In this document: piece after piece, positions 24,795 through 35,011 of the stretch
How positions within the stretch are numbered: the stretch's first letter is position 1
How the letters are laid out: each line of letters opens with the position of its first letter
DNA from: [Mycobacterium] zoologicum
Lineage (GTDB): Bacteria > Actinomycetota > Actinomycetes > Mycobacteriales > Mycobacteriaceae
Direction of reading: 5' to 3'
Length of the DNA stretch: 64,000 bases
Assembly (NCBI RefSeq): GCF_020172665.1
Contig: NZ_CP083985.1
Location: 3,800,711 to 3,864,710 of the forward strand
Notes under the pieces: model-generated
What the model was told of the DNA's origin: nothing
The model's database searches: none
The model's input: the letters and a program-made list of their open reading frames with translations, nothing else
Position numbers and translations under genes: made by a program

Positions 24795-26534
24795 ATGCCC
24801 AACCCCCTGCAGCTGTTCTCGTTCTGGACCCGGCGATCGACCAAGCCGCGGCCCAAGCCGATCCGGGTTCCGACGACGGACGAGACCACCGAAGTCATCT
24901 TCTTGTTCATGCGGCGCATGCGTGCGCCGTTCATCGTCGTCATCGCCAACTTCAGCATCTGCACCACCGGTCTGATGCTGATGCCCGGTGTCGACGCAGC
25001 GGGCAACCCCTATCGACTGACCCCCTTCGACGCCTTCTATCAGATGACGATCACCCTGACGACGGTCGGCTACAGCGAGGTTCCGCACGCCTTCAGCTAC
25101 CCGCAGCGAATGTGGCTGTCGATCTCGATCTACCTGGTCGTGATCAGCTGGGCCTTCGCCGTCGGCGTGTTCTTCTCCCTCATCAACGACACCGCGTTTC
25201 AGGACGCCATTGCCGCACAACGCTTCCGGCGGCAGGTCCGGCGCATGGTCGAGCCCTTCGTCATCATCGCCGGCTACGGCCAGGCCGGCCGGGCCGTGGG
25301 CGCCGAACTCGACGAGCACGGACGCCGGTTCGTCGTCATCGACAAGCGGGAATCCCGGGTGGCCGCGGTGGTGTCGGCGCAACTGAGCTCCGACGTCCCG
25401 GCGATCGAGGGAGACTGCGCGATCCCGCCCGTGCTCGGCGTGGCCGGTCTGGCTCATCGCGACTGCGAGGGAGTCCTGGCCCTGACCGACGATGACGACG
25501 CAAACCTCGCGGTGGTGATGACCGTGGCACTGCTGCGGCCCGAAGTGCCGGTGTTCGCCCGCTGCACCGACCCGCAGATCCAGGCCCGTATCGAGCGATT
25601 CTCCCCGGCGGGTGCCATCAATCCCGGCGACCGATTCGGCGACTACCTCGCTCTGTCGATCCACCGTCCGATCAACCACCAGTTGTTGCGCTGGCTTATG
25701 GACAACGAGGAGGACCAGCTGCCACCGCTGCGGCGGGACCTGGCGCAGGGGCGCTGGGTGGTCTGCGCCGACGCCGATTTCGGCAGCGAGATGGTGCGCG
25801 ACCTCATCGCCAGCGGCGTCGCCGTGGACATCGCCGATCCCGCCGGCGGTGAACTCGACGTCGCCGGCGCCATCGGATTCATCGCCGGGACCAGCAACGA
25901 CACCACGAACATCGCCATCGCCGAACAGGCCCGGTTGGCCAACGCCGACGTCTACCTGGTGGTCCGTCAGCAGACCGACGCCAAGAAGGCCCTGCTCGAC
26001 GCACTGCAGATCGATTCGGTGTACATCGCCACCGAACTCGTTGCCCGCGAGGTCCTGGCCCGCACGCTCACGCCGGTGTTCTGGAGCTTCGTCGAGCACG
26101 CCTTCGGGCGCGACGAGGCGTGGGCCACCGAGGTGCGCGACCACCTGCAGGAGCGCTGCGGGCGGCGCACTCCCAAACGTGACGTCATCGTCTTGTCCCC
26201 CGCGCGCGCCCCGGCCATCGTCGACTGGTTGCAGCAGGGACACACCTTGACACTGGGCGATCTCATCCGCCGTCCCGACGATCGTGAGGTGGCCTTGCCG
26301 CTGGCCGCGCTGGTCCTGCTGCGCGACGGCACACCCACCTTCATGCCGGCCCCGGAGACCGAGTTGGCGCTGGGCGATCAGGTGCTGCTCGTGGGCAAAC
26401 CCGACGGGCTGTCCCAGGTGCGGGAGATCTGCCACTACCCGAGCACGGTGGAGTACCTGGCTACCGGCCGCGACGTGCCTTTGACCTGGGTGTGGTCCCG
26501 TCTTACGCGATTTCGGCGCGATTCAGTGCGCTGA
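24795..26534 (+). CDS. potassium channel with RCK/TrkA-N domains
   Basis: 579 residues. Seen: TM helix 1 (APFIVVIANFSICTTGLMLM), a pore helix and selectivity filter TTVGYSE at residues 89-95, TM helix 2 (WLSISIYLVVISWAFAVGVFF), then an RCK domain with dinucleotide motif GYGQAGRAVG (160-169) and a second RCK-like half beginning near WVVCADADFGSEMV. Two-TM plus tandem RCK matches MthK/GsuK-like channels. The filter has Ser where most have Gly-Asp (GYGD), though GYS is known. The last eight codons (RFRRDSVR, then TGA) lie within hairpin repeat copy 2, so its C-terminus comes from the repeat. Confidence 0.92.
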   Translation: MPNPLQLFSFWTRRSTKPRPKPIRVPTTDETTEVIFLFMRRMRAPFIVVIANFSICTTGLMLMPGVDAAGNPYRLTPFDAFYQMTITLTTVGYSEVPHAFSYPQRMWLSISIYLVVISWAFAVGVFFSLINDTAFQDAIAAQRFRRQVRRMVEPFVIIAGYGQAGRAVGAELDEHGRRFVVIDKRESRVAAVVSAQLSSDVPAIEGDCAIPPVLGVAGLAHRDCEGVLALTDDDDANLAVVMTVALLRPEVPVFARCTDPQIQARIERFSPAGAINPGDRFGDYLALSIHRPINHQLLRWLMDNEEDQLPPLRRDLAQGRWVVCADADFGSEMVRDLIASGVAVDIADPAGGELDVAGAIGFIAGTSNDTTNIAIAEQARLANADVYLVVRQQTDAKKALLDALQIDSVYIATELVAREVLARTLTPVFWSFVEHAFGRDEAWATEVRDHLQERCGRRTPKRDVIVLSPARAPAIVDWLQQGHTLTLGDLIRRPDDREVALPLAALVLLRDGTPTFMPAPETELALGDQVLLVGKPDGLSQVREICHYPSTVEYLATGRDVPLTWVWSRLTRFRRDSVR

Positions 26535-26556
26535 GCGACGATTATCGCGCCGAAAT
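26510..26556. repeat. hairpin repeat copy 2 (TCGGCGCGAT family)
   Basis: 13-bp perfect arms ATTTCGGCGCGAT / ATCGCGCCGAAAT with a 21-nt loop containing TGCGCTGAGCGACGA. It encodes the end of the K+ channel gene (RF.RDSVR-stop) and precedes the AbiEi/DUF559 gene by 41 bp. It is in opposite orientation to copy 3 at 27438-27490. Confidence 0.85.
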
Positions 26557-26597
26557 GGGGAGGGAACCGCCCCCGCCTCGGCGACGTCCATCCAGAT

Positions 26598-27455
26598 ATG
26601 GACGACTATCTACGCCGGCACGACGGCGTCATCACCCGCGCGCAGGCCAACAGTTGCGGCCTCAGCGATGCGGCAATCGGCCGCCGCGTCAGATCCGGCC
26701 GCTGGCGGCGCGTCGGCCCCGGCGTGTACTTCGTCGACGACCGACCCTTCACCCCGTCGGCCCACATCCGGGCCACGGTGTGGAGTTACGGCGCGACAGC
26801 CGTTGCCAGTGGGTTGGCTGCAGCCTTCTGGCACGGTTTGCTCCCCGCAAGCCCGGAAACCATCGAGGTGACCGTGCCACGTAATTCGCACGGTCGCCGG
26901 CGCGGTCGAGCGCAGGTGCGACGGCGGGATCTGGCATCGGCAGATGTCTTGGAACGCAACGGATTGCGGGTCACCGCGCTGCCGCTCACCGCACTGGAAG
27001 CTGCGGCTCGACGAGGCGGCGGCGCTGCGGTGATCGACTGCGCCGTGCAGCGCCACACTGACCTGCCGCAGTTGTGGCAGGCGCATCTACGAAACACCGG
27101 CCGCTACGGCGCAGTCCAGGCACGGCTGATGTTGCAGGCGGCCAAGGACGGCGGCCGATCCCACGCCGAACGCATGTTCCTGCAACTGCTTCGCGACGCC
27201 GGAATCGCCGGCTGGATCGCCAACCATCCGGTCGGCTCCTACCTGGTGGACGTAGCATTTCCTGCTGCAAAGGTTGCGGTCGAGATCGACGGGTACGCGT
27301 TCCACAGTAGCCATGCAGACTTCGCAAACGATCGGGTGCGCCAGAACCGGATCGCGTTACTCGGCTGGCAGGTGCTGCGTTTCACCTGGCGGGACTTGAC
27401 CGAAAACCCCGAGCGGGTCATCAGGGACGTCCTACGAGCGATTTCGGCGCGATAA
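26598..27455 (+). CDS. AbiEi-type winged-helix plus DUF559 endonuclease-like protein
   Basis: 285 residues. Seen: an N-terminal winged-helix part like AbiEi antitoxins (DDYLRRHDGVITRAQANSCGLSDAAIGRRV... RWRRVGPGVYFVD) and a C-terminal Vsr/DUF559-like nuclease core (VDVAFPAAKVAVEIDGYAFHSSHADFANDR, then GWQVLRFTWRD), with the D...ExD+H pattern of PD-(D/E)XK folds. Mycobacteria carry many such paralogues and no role is established. No AbiEii toxin gene follows. It is bracketed by inverted copies of the hairpin repeat, and its last codons (AISAR-stop) lie in copy 3. That suggests insertion as a cassette or repeated recombination. Confidence 0.85.
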   Translation: MDDYLRRHDGVITRAQANSCGLSDAAIGRRVRSGRWRRVGPGVYFVDDRPFTPSAHIRATVWSYGATAVASGLAAAFWHGLLPASPETIEVTVPRNSHGRRRGRAQVRRRDLASADVLERNGLRVTALPLTALEAAARRGGGAAVIDCAVQRHTDLPQLWQAHLRNTGRYGAVQARLMLQAAKDGGRSHAERMFLQLLRDAGIAGWIANHPVGSYLVDVAFPAAKVAVEIDGYAFHSSHADFANDRVRQNRIALLGWQVLRFTWRDLTENPERVIRDVLRAISAR

Positions 27456-27490
27456 TCGCCGCTCAGCGCACAGAATCGCGCCCAAATCGC
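27438..27490. repeat. hairpin repeat copy 3 (TCGGCGCGAT family, inverted)
   Basis: 16-bp arms GCGATTTCGGCGCGAT / ATCGCGCCCAAATCGC with one mismatch and a 21-nt loop. On the minus strand its loop reads TGCGCTGAGCGGCGA, nearly identical to copy 2. It encodes the last residues of the AbiEi/DUF559 gene on the plus strand and the C-terminus [12 protein letters not shown] of CYP126 on the minus strand. Confidence 0.85.
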
Positions 27491-28698
27491 ACGTACATGT
27501 GCCGTATCCCGGTGTGCCGGTTGCTGCGGCTCCACTCCACCGGAGCCACCACCTCGACGGCACCGAACCTGCTCAGCAGCTCCTCGTAGAGCACCCGCAA
27601 CTCCAGCCGGGCCAGGTGCGCGCCCAGGCAGAAGTGCGCGCCGTGGCCGAACCCGATGTGCGGGTTGGGTTTCCGGGTGATGTCGAATTCGCCGGCCCGG
27701 TCGAACACGGCGTCGTCGCGGTTGGCCGAGCCCTCCCAAACCAGCACCTTGTCGCCGGGCTCGATCGTCTCACCGCCCAGCACGGCGCGCCGGGTGGCGG
27801 TGCGGCGCTTCGACGGCGCCGGCGACGTCCAGCGGATGATCTCCTCGATAGCGGTCGGCAGCAGGTCGAAATCGCCGTGCAGCAAACGCAATTGGTCCGG
27901 GTGCGCCGCCAGCGCCAGCAGCCCGCCGGCGATGGCGTTGCGGGTGGTTTCCGCGCCGGCGCTGAACAGCAGCTGGAAGAACAGGTACACCTCGAGGTCG
28001 CTGAGCGCCGGATCGGTCGAGTTGGCCACCACCGACAGCATGTCGTCGGCCGGCTCGGCGCGCTTGGCGGCGATCAGCTCCTGACCGAAGGTGTAGACCC
28101 GGTTGCCGGCGTCCTCGATGGACAGCCGAGACACCACCGCCGCCCGCGAGCCGCGGAAGTCGAAGCTGGGCTCGATCGCCTCGAACAGCCAGTGCCGGTC
28201 GGCCTCGGGAACACCGAGCAGCAGACAGATCATCTGCATCGGCAGCTCGGCGGCGACCTCGACCAGGAAGTCGAACGGCGCGCCCGGCTCGACGGCGTCC
28301 AGCAGTGTCCGCGCCCGCTGCCGCAGGTCTTCTTCGACGCGGCGGATCATCCGCGGCGTCAGCCCGGAGCTGACCAGCCGGCGGACGTCGGTGTGCCGCG
28401 GCTCATCCATCATGTTCAGCAGCTGACCGGCGATCGGCAGGTCCTGCAGGATCGTGCCGCCGTACTGGCGGTCGCCGCCGGTCACCGACGAATACGTCTC
28501 CGCATCGCGCAGCACCGCAAGGGTTTCGGCGTGGGTGGCCACCGACCAGAAGCCTTCGCCGTCCGGGGTGTGTTCGGTCGGTTCGTGCCAGTACACCGGC
28601 GCGTCCCGGCGGTGCAGCGCGAAGAGGTGATGGGGAAAGCCGTCGGCGAAGTTGTCCAGATCGGTGAAGTCGACGTCTGACAGCTCCCGAGTGCCCAC
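27463..28698 (-). CDS. cyp126: cytochrome P450 CYP126
   Basis: 411 residues, orthologue of Rv0778 by sequence and by being directly next to purB. Seen: the I-helix segment [15 protein letters not shown], the ExxR pair (AIEEIIRW), and haem motif [18 protein letters not shown] soluble P450 that needs a ferredoxin partner, perhaps the [3Fe-4S] ferredoxin at 47236 or another. The GTG start lies 2 nt after the purB stop, so the two are co-transcribed. The final residues RFGRDSVR are encoded by hairpin repeat copy 3, not by P450-family sequence. The natural substrate is not established. Confidence 0.95.
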   Translation of the reverse strand: MGTRELSDVDFTDLDNFADGFPHHLFALHRRDAPVYWHEPTEHTPDGEGFWSVATHAETLAVLRDAETYSSVTGGDRQYGGTILQDLPIAGQLLNMMDEPRHTDVRRLVSSGLTPRMIRRVEEDLRQRARTLLDAVEPGAPFDFLVEVAAELPMQMICLLLGVPEADRHWLFEAIEPSFDFRGSRAAVVSRLSIEDAGNRVYTFGQELIAAKRAEPADDMLSVVANSTDPALSDLEVYLFFQLLFSAGAETTRNAIAGGLLALAAHPDQLRLLHGDFDLLPTAIEEIIRWTSPAPSKRRTATRRAVLGGETIEPGDKVLVWEGSANRDDAVFDRAGEFDITRKPNPHIGFGHGAHFCLGAHLARLELRVLYEELLSRFGAVEVVAPVEWSRSNRHTGIRHMYVRFGRDSVR

Positions 28699-28700
28699 GG

Positions 28701-30119
28701 TTACAGGATCGCGCCCGGGGTGTACGCGGCCGCCGCCGGATGCCGTCGCGCCAGCTCATCCACCGCCGCGGCCACCTGGTCGACCTGGTCGGCGGCCGCT
28801 CCGGTGAACGCCTGCCGGTCGGCGACAGCGGCGGCCAACCCGGCGCGGTCCAGCGGGAGCCGGTCGTCGGCGGCCAGCCGGTCCAGCAGGTCGGGCTCGG
28901 CGCCGCGTTCGCGCATCGCCAGCGCAACGGCCACCGCGTGCTCCTTGATGACCTCGTGGGCGGCCTCGCGGCCCATCCCGGCGCGCACCGCGGCGATCAG
29001 CACCTTGGTGGTGGCCAAAAACGGCAGGTAGCGGTCCAGTTCGCGGGTGATCACCGCCGGGTAGGCGCCGAACTCGTCGAGCACGGTCAAGAACGTCTCG
29101 ATCTGCCCGTCCACGGCGAAGAACGCGTCCGGCAGCGCCACCCGGCGCACCACCGAGCAGAACACGTCGCCCTCGTTCCACTGGGCGCCGGCCAGTTCGG
29201 CGGCCATCGACGCGTAGCCGCGCAGCACCACCTGCAGGCCGTTGACGCGTTCGCAGCTGCGGGTGTTCATCTTGTGCGGCATCGCCGACGAGCCGACCTG
29301 GCCTTCGGCGAAGCCCTCGGTGACCAGTTCGTGGCCGGCCATCAGCCGGATGGTGTGGGCCAGTGAGGACGGGCCGGCTCCGAGCTGCACCAGCGCGGAG
29401 AGCACGTCGTGGTCCAGTGAGCGGGGATAGACCTGCCCGACGCTGGTCAGCACGGCGTCGAAGCCGAGGAACTCCGCGACGCGGCGTTCCAGCTCGGCCA
29501 GTTTGGTGGTGTCGCCGTCGAACAGGTCCAGCATGTCCTGGGACGTGCCCATCGGGCCTTTGATGCCGCGCAGCGGGTAGCGGACGATGAGCTCGTCGAT
29601 CCGCCGCAATGCGATGAGCAGTTCCTCGGCGGCGCTGGCGAACCGCTTGCCCAACGTGGTGGCCTGCGCGGCGACGTTGTGGCTGCGCCCGGCCATCACC
29701 AGCTCGCGGTAGGCCGCCGCGTGGCGGACCAGACGGGCGGCTACCGCGACGCCGTGGTCATGCACCAGTTGCAGGGACTGGCGGATCTGCATCTGCTCGA
29801 CGTTCTCGGTCAGATCCCGGCTGGTCATGCCCTTGTGGATGTGCTCATGGCCGGCGACGGCATTGAATTCCTCGATGCGGGCCTTGACGTCGTGGCGGGT
29901 CACCCGTTCCCGGGCGGCGATCGAGTCCAGGTCGACATTCTCGAGCACCCGCTCGTAGTCGCCGAGCACGCGATCGGGCACCTGCACACCCAGTTCGGAT
30001 TGGGCGCGCAGCACGGCCAGCCACAGCCGGCGTTCGGCGACGATCTTGGCCTGCGGCGACCAGATGTCGGTCATCGCGGCGCTGGCGTAACGGGTGGCCA
30101 GGACGTTGGGAATGCTCAC
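28701..30119 (-). CDS. purB: adenylosuccinate lyase (PurB)
   Basis: 472 residues. It cleaves SAICAR and adenylosuccinate to fumarate plus AICAR or AMP. Seen: [15 protein letters not shown] start, [20 protein letters not shown] (substrate His and Thr/Ser region), and the fumarase-superfamily signature [17 protein letters not shown] carrying the flexible catalytic loop. The start is GTG 30119 because family similarity begins there, although the frame is open much further upstream through pntB. It is followed after 2 nt by cyp126 and preceded by pntB after 11 nt. Confidence 0.98.
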   Translation of the reverse strand: MSIPNVLATRYASAAMTDIWSPQAKIVAERRLWLAVLRAQSELGVQVPDRVLGDYERVLENVDLDSIAARERVTRHDVKARIEEFNAVAGHEHIHKGMTSRDLTENVEQMQIRQSLQLVHDHGVAVAARLVRHAAAYRELVMAGRSHNVAAQATTLGKRFASAAEELLIALRRIDELIVRYPLRGIKGPMGTSQDMLDLFDGDTTKLAELERRVAEFLGFDAVLTSVGQVYPRSLDHDVLSALVQLGAGPSSLAHTIRLMAGHELVTEGFAEGQVGSSAMPHKMNTRSCERVNGLQVVLRGYASMAAELAGAQWNEGDVFCSVVRRVALPDAFFAVDGQIETFLTVLDEFGAYPAVITRELDRYLPFLATTKVLIAAVRAGMGREAAHEVIKEHAVAVALAMRERGAEPDLLDRLAADDRLPLDRAGLAAAVADRQAFTGAAADQVDQVAAAVDELARRHPAAAAYTPGAIL

Positions 30120-30130
30120 GAGCAACAAGC

Positions 30131-31552
<1,422 letters not shown>

Positions 31553-31584
31553 TGGGGTTCCTACTCCAAATCCGGGGTGAGGCT

Positions 31585-33108
31585 CTAGCTGCGCGAGAAC
31601 ATGGCCAGCATGCGGCGGGTCACCGCGAAGCCACCGAAGATGTTGATGCTGGCCAGCAGGATCGCCGCCGTGGCAAGCGCCGTGATCGCCGGATCATGAT
31701 GGCCGACCTGCAGCAGCGCGCCGACCACGATGATTCCCGAGATGGCGTTGGTGACGCTCATCAGCGGGGTGTGCAGCGCGTGGTGCACATGGCCGATCAC
31801 GTAGTAGCCGATCACGATCGCCAGCGCGAACACGGTCAGGTGCACCTGCAGCGCCGCCGGGGCCAGCGCCACCAGGGCGAACAGCACCGCCGCTGCCGAG
31901 GCCACCAGGCCCAGCCGCCGCCCGGCCGACATCGGCGCCTTCGGCTGCGCGACGACCACCGGGGCTTCGGCGACCTTGGCCGGGGCGGCCGAGACCTGCA
32001 CCGGCGGCGGCGGCCAGGTGGACTCGCCGTCGCGCACTACGGTCATGGACCGCTGGACCACGTCGTCGAAGTCCAGTACCAGCTGGCCGTCCTTACCGGG
32101 CGTCATCAGCTTCATCAGGTTGACCAGGTTGGTCCCGTAGAGCTGGGATGCCTGCGCGGCCAGCCGGCCGGCCAGGTCGGTGTAGCCGATGATCGTCACG
32201 CCGTTGTCGGTGACGACGGCCTGGTCTTTGACGGTGCCCTCGACGTTGCCGCCGTTGGCCGCGGCCATGTCCACGATCACGCTGCCGGAGCGCATCGAGG
32301 CGACCATCTCGGCGGTGATGATGCGCGGCGCCGGCTTACCGGGGATCAGCGCAGTGGTGATGATGATGTCGACGTCCTGGCACTGTGCGGCGTACAGCTG
32401 CGCCTCACGGGCCTTGTAGTCGTCGCCCATCTCTTTGGCGTAGCCGGTGGCCGACACCTCGGCTTCGGGGTCCTCGATGGACAGGTAGTCGCCGCCCAGC
32501 GAGCGGACCTGGTCGGCGACCTCCGGGCGCGGGTCGGTGGCCCGCACGATCGCGCCCAGGCTGCCGGCGGCGCCGATGGCGGCCAGCCCGGCGACCCCGG
32601 CGCCCACCACCAGAACCTTGGCCGGCGGCACCTTGCCCGCGGCGGTCACCTGGCCGGTGAAGAACCGGCCGAAGACGTGCGCGGCCTCCACCACGGCGCG
32701 GTAGCCGGCGATGTTGGCCATCGAGCTCAGTACGTCCAGGGACTGCGCGCGTGAGATGCGGGGCACGGCGTCCATCGACAGCGCCGTGATCGGCCGGCGA
32801 GCCAGATCCTCCACCCGCTCGGGGTGCAACGCCGGTGCCAGCAGGCTGATCAGAGTCGCACCCGGCTTCATGGCGTCGAGTTGCTCGGTCGAGGGAGCGT
32901 TGACCCCGAACACGATGTCGGCGGCGCGGGCGTCGCCGACGGTCGCACCAGCCTCGACGTAGGCGGCGTCGGCGAACGACGACGCCTCGCCGGCGCCGGC
33001 GTCCACCACGACGTCGTAGCCGAGCTTGGTCAGGGCAGCGACGGTCGCCGGGGTGGCCGACACGCGCGTCTCACCGGGCTGTGCCTCGGACAGGACTCCG
33101 ATAATCAC
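31585..33108 (-). CDS. pntA: NAD(P) transhydrogenase alpha subunit (PntA, fused A1+A2)
   Basis: 507 residues: NAD-binding domain I ([15 protein letters not shown]..., [37 protein letters not shown], then [14 protein letters not shown] and SVIVDMAA) joined to a C-terminal membrane part with four helices. The two parts are separate (pntAa/pntAb) in M. tuberculosis but fused here, as in E. coli PntA. A Pro/Ala-rich linker separates them. GTG 33108 is preferred: GGAGAG lies about 5 nt upstream and the family sequence starts there. TetR stop is 115 bp upstream, where a promoter is likely. Confidence 0.96.
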   Translation of the reverse strand: MIIGVLSEAQPGETRVSATPATVAALTKLGYDVVVDAGAGEASSFADAAYVEAGATVGDARAADIVFGVNAPSTEQLDAMKPGATLISLLAPALHPERVEDLARRPITALSMDAVPRISRAQSLDVLSSMANIAGYRAVVEAAHVFGRFFTGQVTAAGKVPPAKVLVVGAGVAGLAAIGAAGSLGAIVRATDPRPEVADQVRSLGGDYLSIEDPEAEVSATGYAKEMGDDYKAREAQLYAAQCQDVDIIITTALIPGKPAPRIITAEMVASMRSGSVIVDMAAANGGNVEGTVKDQAVVTDNGVTIIGYTDLAGRLAAQASQLYGTNLVNLMKLMTPGKDGQLVLDFDDVVQRSMTVVRDGESTWPPPPVQVSAAPAKVAEAPVVVAQPKAPMSAGRRLGLVASAAAVLFALVALAPAALQVHLTVFALAIVIGYYVIGHVHHALHTPLMSVTNAISGIIVVGALLQVGHHDPAITALATAAILLASINIFGGFAVTRRMLAMFSRS

Positions 33109-33223
33109 GTAGCTCTCCGCATTCGCTTCACTTCGCCGTTTCCCGGCGTCTTCATTCCCTGTGGTTACCGGCCGATAGCCAGGTGCCGACAAAGGGATCG
33201 CCGCAGCATACCGTGCGTACGTC

Positions 33224-33841
33224 TCAGGCCGACACCGCGCGTTGATCCACCGGGGCCAGCATGTCGATGACGTCGACCACCGCAGCGCGGGCGACCACCC
33301 TGGGACCCTGCTGGTCATCGACCAGCGCCGCCATCACCGCGCCGTCGACCATGCAGACCAGGTGATATGCCATGTCAACCCGGGTGATCCGGGCGGACCG
33401 CTCGATGGCTTCGACGACCGCGACGGAGCGCTGGTGCAGCACGCGACGCTGGATCTCACGCAACCCGGGCTGGCGGGCGCAGACGATGTAGCGCTCGTAC
33501 CGGGCGATCAGCTGCTCGGCGACCAGCGGGTCGTCCTCGTCGCCCACCAACAGGTCGACCACCATGTCGGCGGTCGTTTCGGCAGTGCGCCGGCGCCTGG
33601 ACAGTCCGGCGATGCGGGCCCGCAACTGGGCGACCTCCAGCATGCCGATGTGTTCGACGGCGCTGATGATCAGATCGTCCAGCGAAGAGAAGTAATAGGT
33701 GGTCGACGCCAGCGGCAGGCCGGCCCGCTGCGCCACCGCGCGATGTCGCACCGCCTCGAACCCACCCTCGGCCAGCAACTCGGCGGCAGCACTGACCAGT
33801 GCATACCGTCGCCGCTCCCCCTTGGGTGTGACCGCTGTCAT
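33224..33841 (-). CDS. TetR-family transcriptional regulator (Rv0775-like)
   Basis: 205 residues. Seen: N-terminal HTH ([46 protein letters not shown]) and a helical ligand-binding domain. TetR proteins bind palindromes and usually control themselves and a divergent neighbour, here the Tat-exported esterase 92 bp away. ATG 33841 is chosen because the HTH follows it at normal distance; GTG 33844 and an upstream in-frame Met are also possible. pntA lies 115 bp downstream in the same direction, so it could be a second target. Confidence 0.9.
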   Translation of the reverse strand: MTAVTPKGERRRYALVSAAAELLAEGGFEAVRHRAVAQRAGLPLASTTYYFSSLDDLIISAVEHIGMLEVAQLRARIAGLSRRRRTAETTADMVVDLLVGDEDDPLVAEQLIARYERYIVCARQPGLREIQRRVLHQRSVAVVEAIERSARITRVDMAYHLVCMVDGAVMAALVDDQQGPRVVARAAVVDVIDMLAPVDQRAVSA

Positions 33842-33933
33842 CACGCCTAGAGATGCTGCCAGCACCGGTACCGCCGCATCATGGGTTTCCGCACTTTTTA
33901 GGACAAACGGCACCGACTGGCATGATGTCGGCC

Positions 33934-34746
33934 ATGCCGGATTTGAGCCGACGGGCGGTGCTGCGCCTTGGAGCGACGGTGGGCGCGTTGGGGGCGGGTT
34001 CGTTGCTGGGGGCGCGACCGGCGCGGGCGACGCCCGCGCCGACCATGGTCACCGGTTCGTTCGACTCGGCAGCACGCGGCGGGATCACCACCAATTGGGC
34101 GATCGCCCGGCCGCCGGGCCAGACCGAGGCGCTGCGGCCGCTGATCGCGCTGCACGGCAAGGGCAGCGACGCCTCGACGGTGATGGCCGGCGGGGTGGAG
34201 CAGGGCCTGGCCGAGGCGGTTGACGCCGGGCTGCCGCCGTTCGCGGTGGTCGCAGTCGACGGCGGCGGAAGCTACTGGCACCGGCGGGCGTCCGGGGAGG
34301 ACGCCGGCGCCATGGTGACCGACGAGCTGCTGCCGCTGCTGGCCGATCAGGGCCTGGACACCTCGCGGGTGGCGTTCCTGGGCTGGTCGATGGGCGGCTA
34401 CGGCGCGCTTCTGCTGGGCGGCCGGCTGGGCCCGCGCCGGACCGCGGCGATCTGCGCGGTCAGTCCGGCGTTGTGGCTGTCGCCGGGCGCGTCGGCGCCG
34501 GGGGCGTTCGACGGCGCGAGCGACTTCGAGGCGAACTCGGTGTTCGGTATGCCGGCGCTGGGTTCCATCCCGATCCGGGTGGACTGCGGCGACAGCGACC
34601 CGTTCTATTCGGCCACCAAAGCGTTCATCGCGCAGCTGCCCCACCCGCCGGCCGGCGGCTTCTCCCCCGGCGGGCACGACGCGGGGTACTGGAGTTCCCA
34701 GATGCCCGCCGAATTGACCTGGATCGCTCCGCTGCTGACCGCCTGA
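33934..34746 (+). CDS. Tat-exported esterase (Rv0774c-like, esterase D type)
   Basis: 270 residues. Seen: Tat signal with SRRAVLRLG, hydrophobic core, and likely cleavage after ARPARA; alpha/beta-hydrolase core with LIALHGKGSDAS, nucleophile GWSMGG, DCGDSDPF acid region and FSPGGHDAGYW histidine. The protein is probably exported and may be cell-wall associated. It resembles the Rv0774c/esterase D-like group and probably acts on short-chain esters or trehalose esters. ATG 33934 is chosen because the twin Arg follows at the usual distance; ATGs 9 and 12 nt upstream are also possible. Confidence 0.9.
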   Translation: MPDLSRRAVLRLGATVGALGAGSLLGARPARATPAPTMVTGSFDSAARGGITTNWAIARPPGQTEALRPLIALHGKGSDASTVMAGGVEQGLAEAVDAGLPPFAVVAVDGGGSYWHRRASGEDAGAMVTDELLPLLADQGLDTSRVAFLGWSMGGYGALLLGGRLGPRRTAAICAVSPALWLSPGASAPGAFDGASDFEANSVFGMPALGSIPIRVDCGDSDPFYSATKAFIAQLPHPPAGGFSPGGHDAGYWSSQMPAELTWIAPLLTA

Positions 34747-35011
34747 ACACGAACACGTCCCCATTGGGTGTCTCTCAGGAATTATCGCCAATTCGGCCGT
34801 CGGCCGTTCCATAAGCCGGTCATGACGTCCCGCATTTCTGCCGTGTTGTCGCTGAATATCCTCGTATTCTCCGGGATTTCGGAGTAATTTCTCCGGCTTG
34901 CGGTGCTGCAAATATCTTGTGTGACCAAGGCCACTCTGTCAGAATTTATCAGCGTACCCATAAGTAACCGACCTGTTGCTGAGCGAAAGCCGCACAGATT
35001 GGAAGGTTCTG
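34747..35011. other. AT-richer intergenic leader region
   Basis: 265 bp of markedly lower GC between the esterase stop and the triple-repeat secreted protein. It holds a small hairpin CTCCG-6 nt-CGGAG around 34880 and an AT-rich stretch around 34945-34975. No gene seen. It probably contains the promoter and a long 5' leader of the downstream gene. I cannot assign it to a known riboswitch. Confidence 0.4.

Noticed and set aside
26598..27455. AbiE type IV toxin-antitoxin system
   Set aside because: Only an AbiEi-like winged helix is present, fused to a DUF559 nuclease domain; no AbiEii nucleotidyltransferase gene is next to it.
34747..35011. A known riboswitch (for example ydaO-type) in the long leader
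   Set aside because: I could find only one small hairpin and could not match conserved riboswitch motifs by eye; a covariance-model search would decide.
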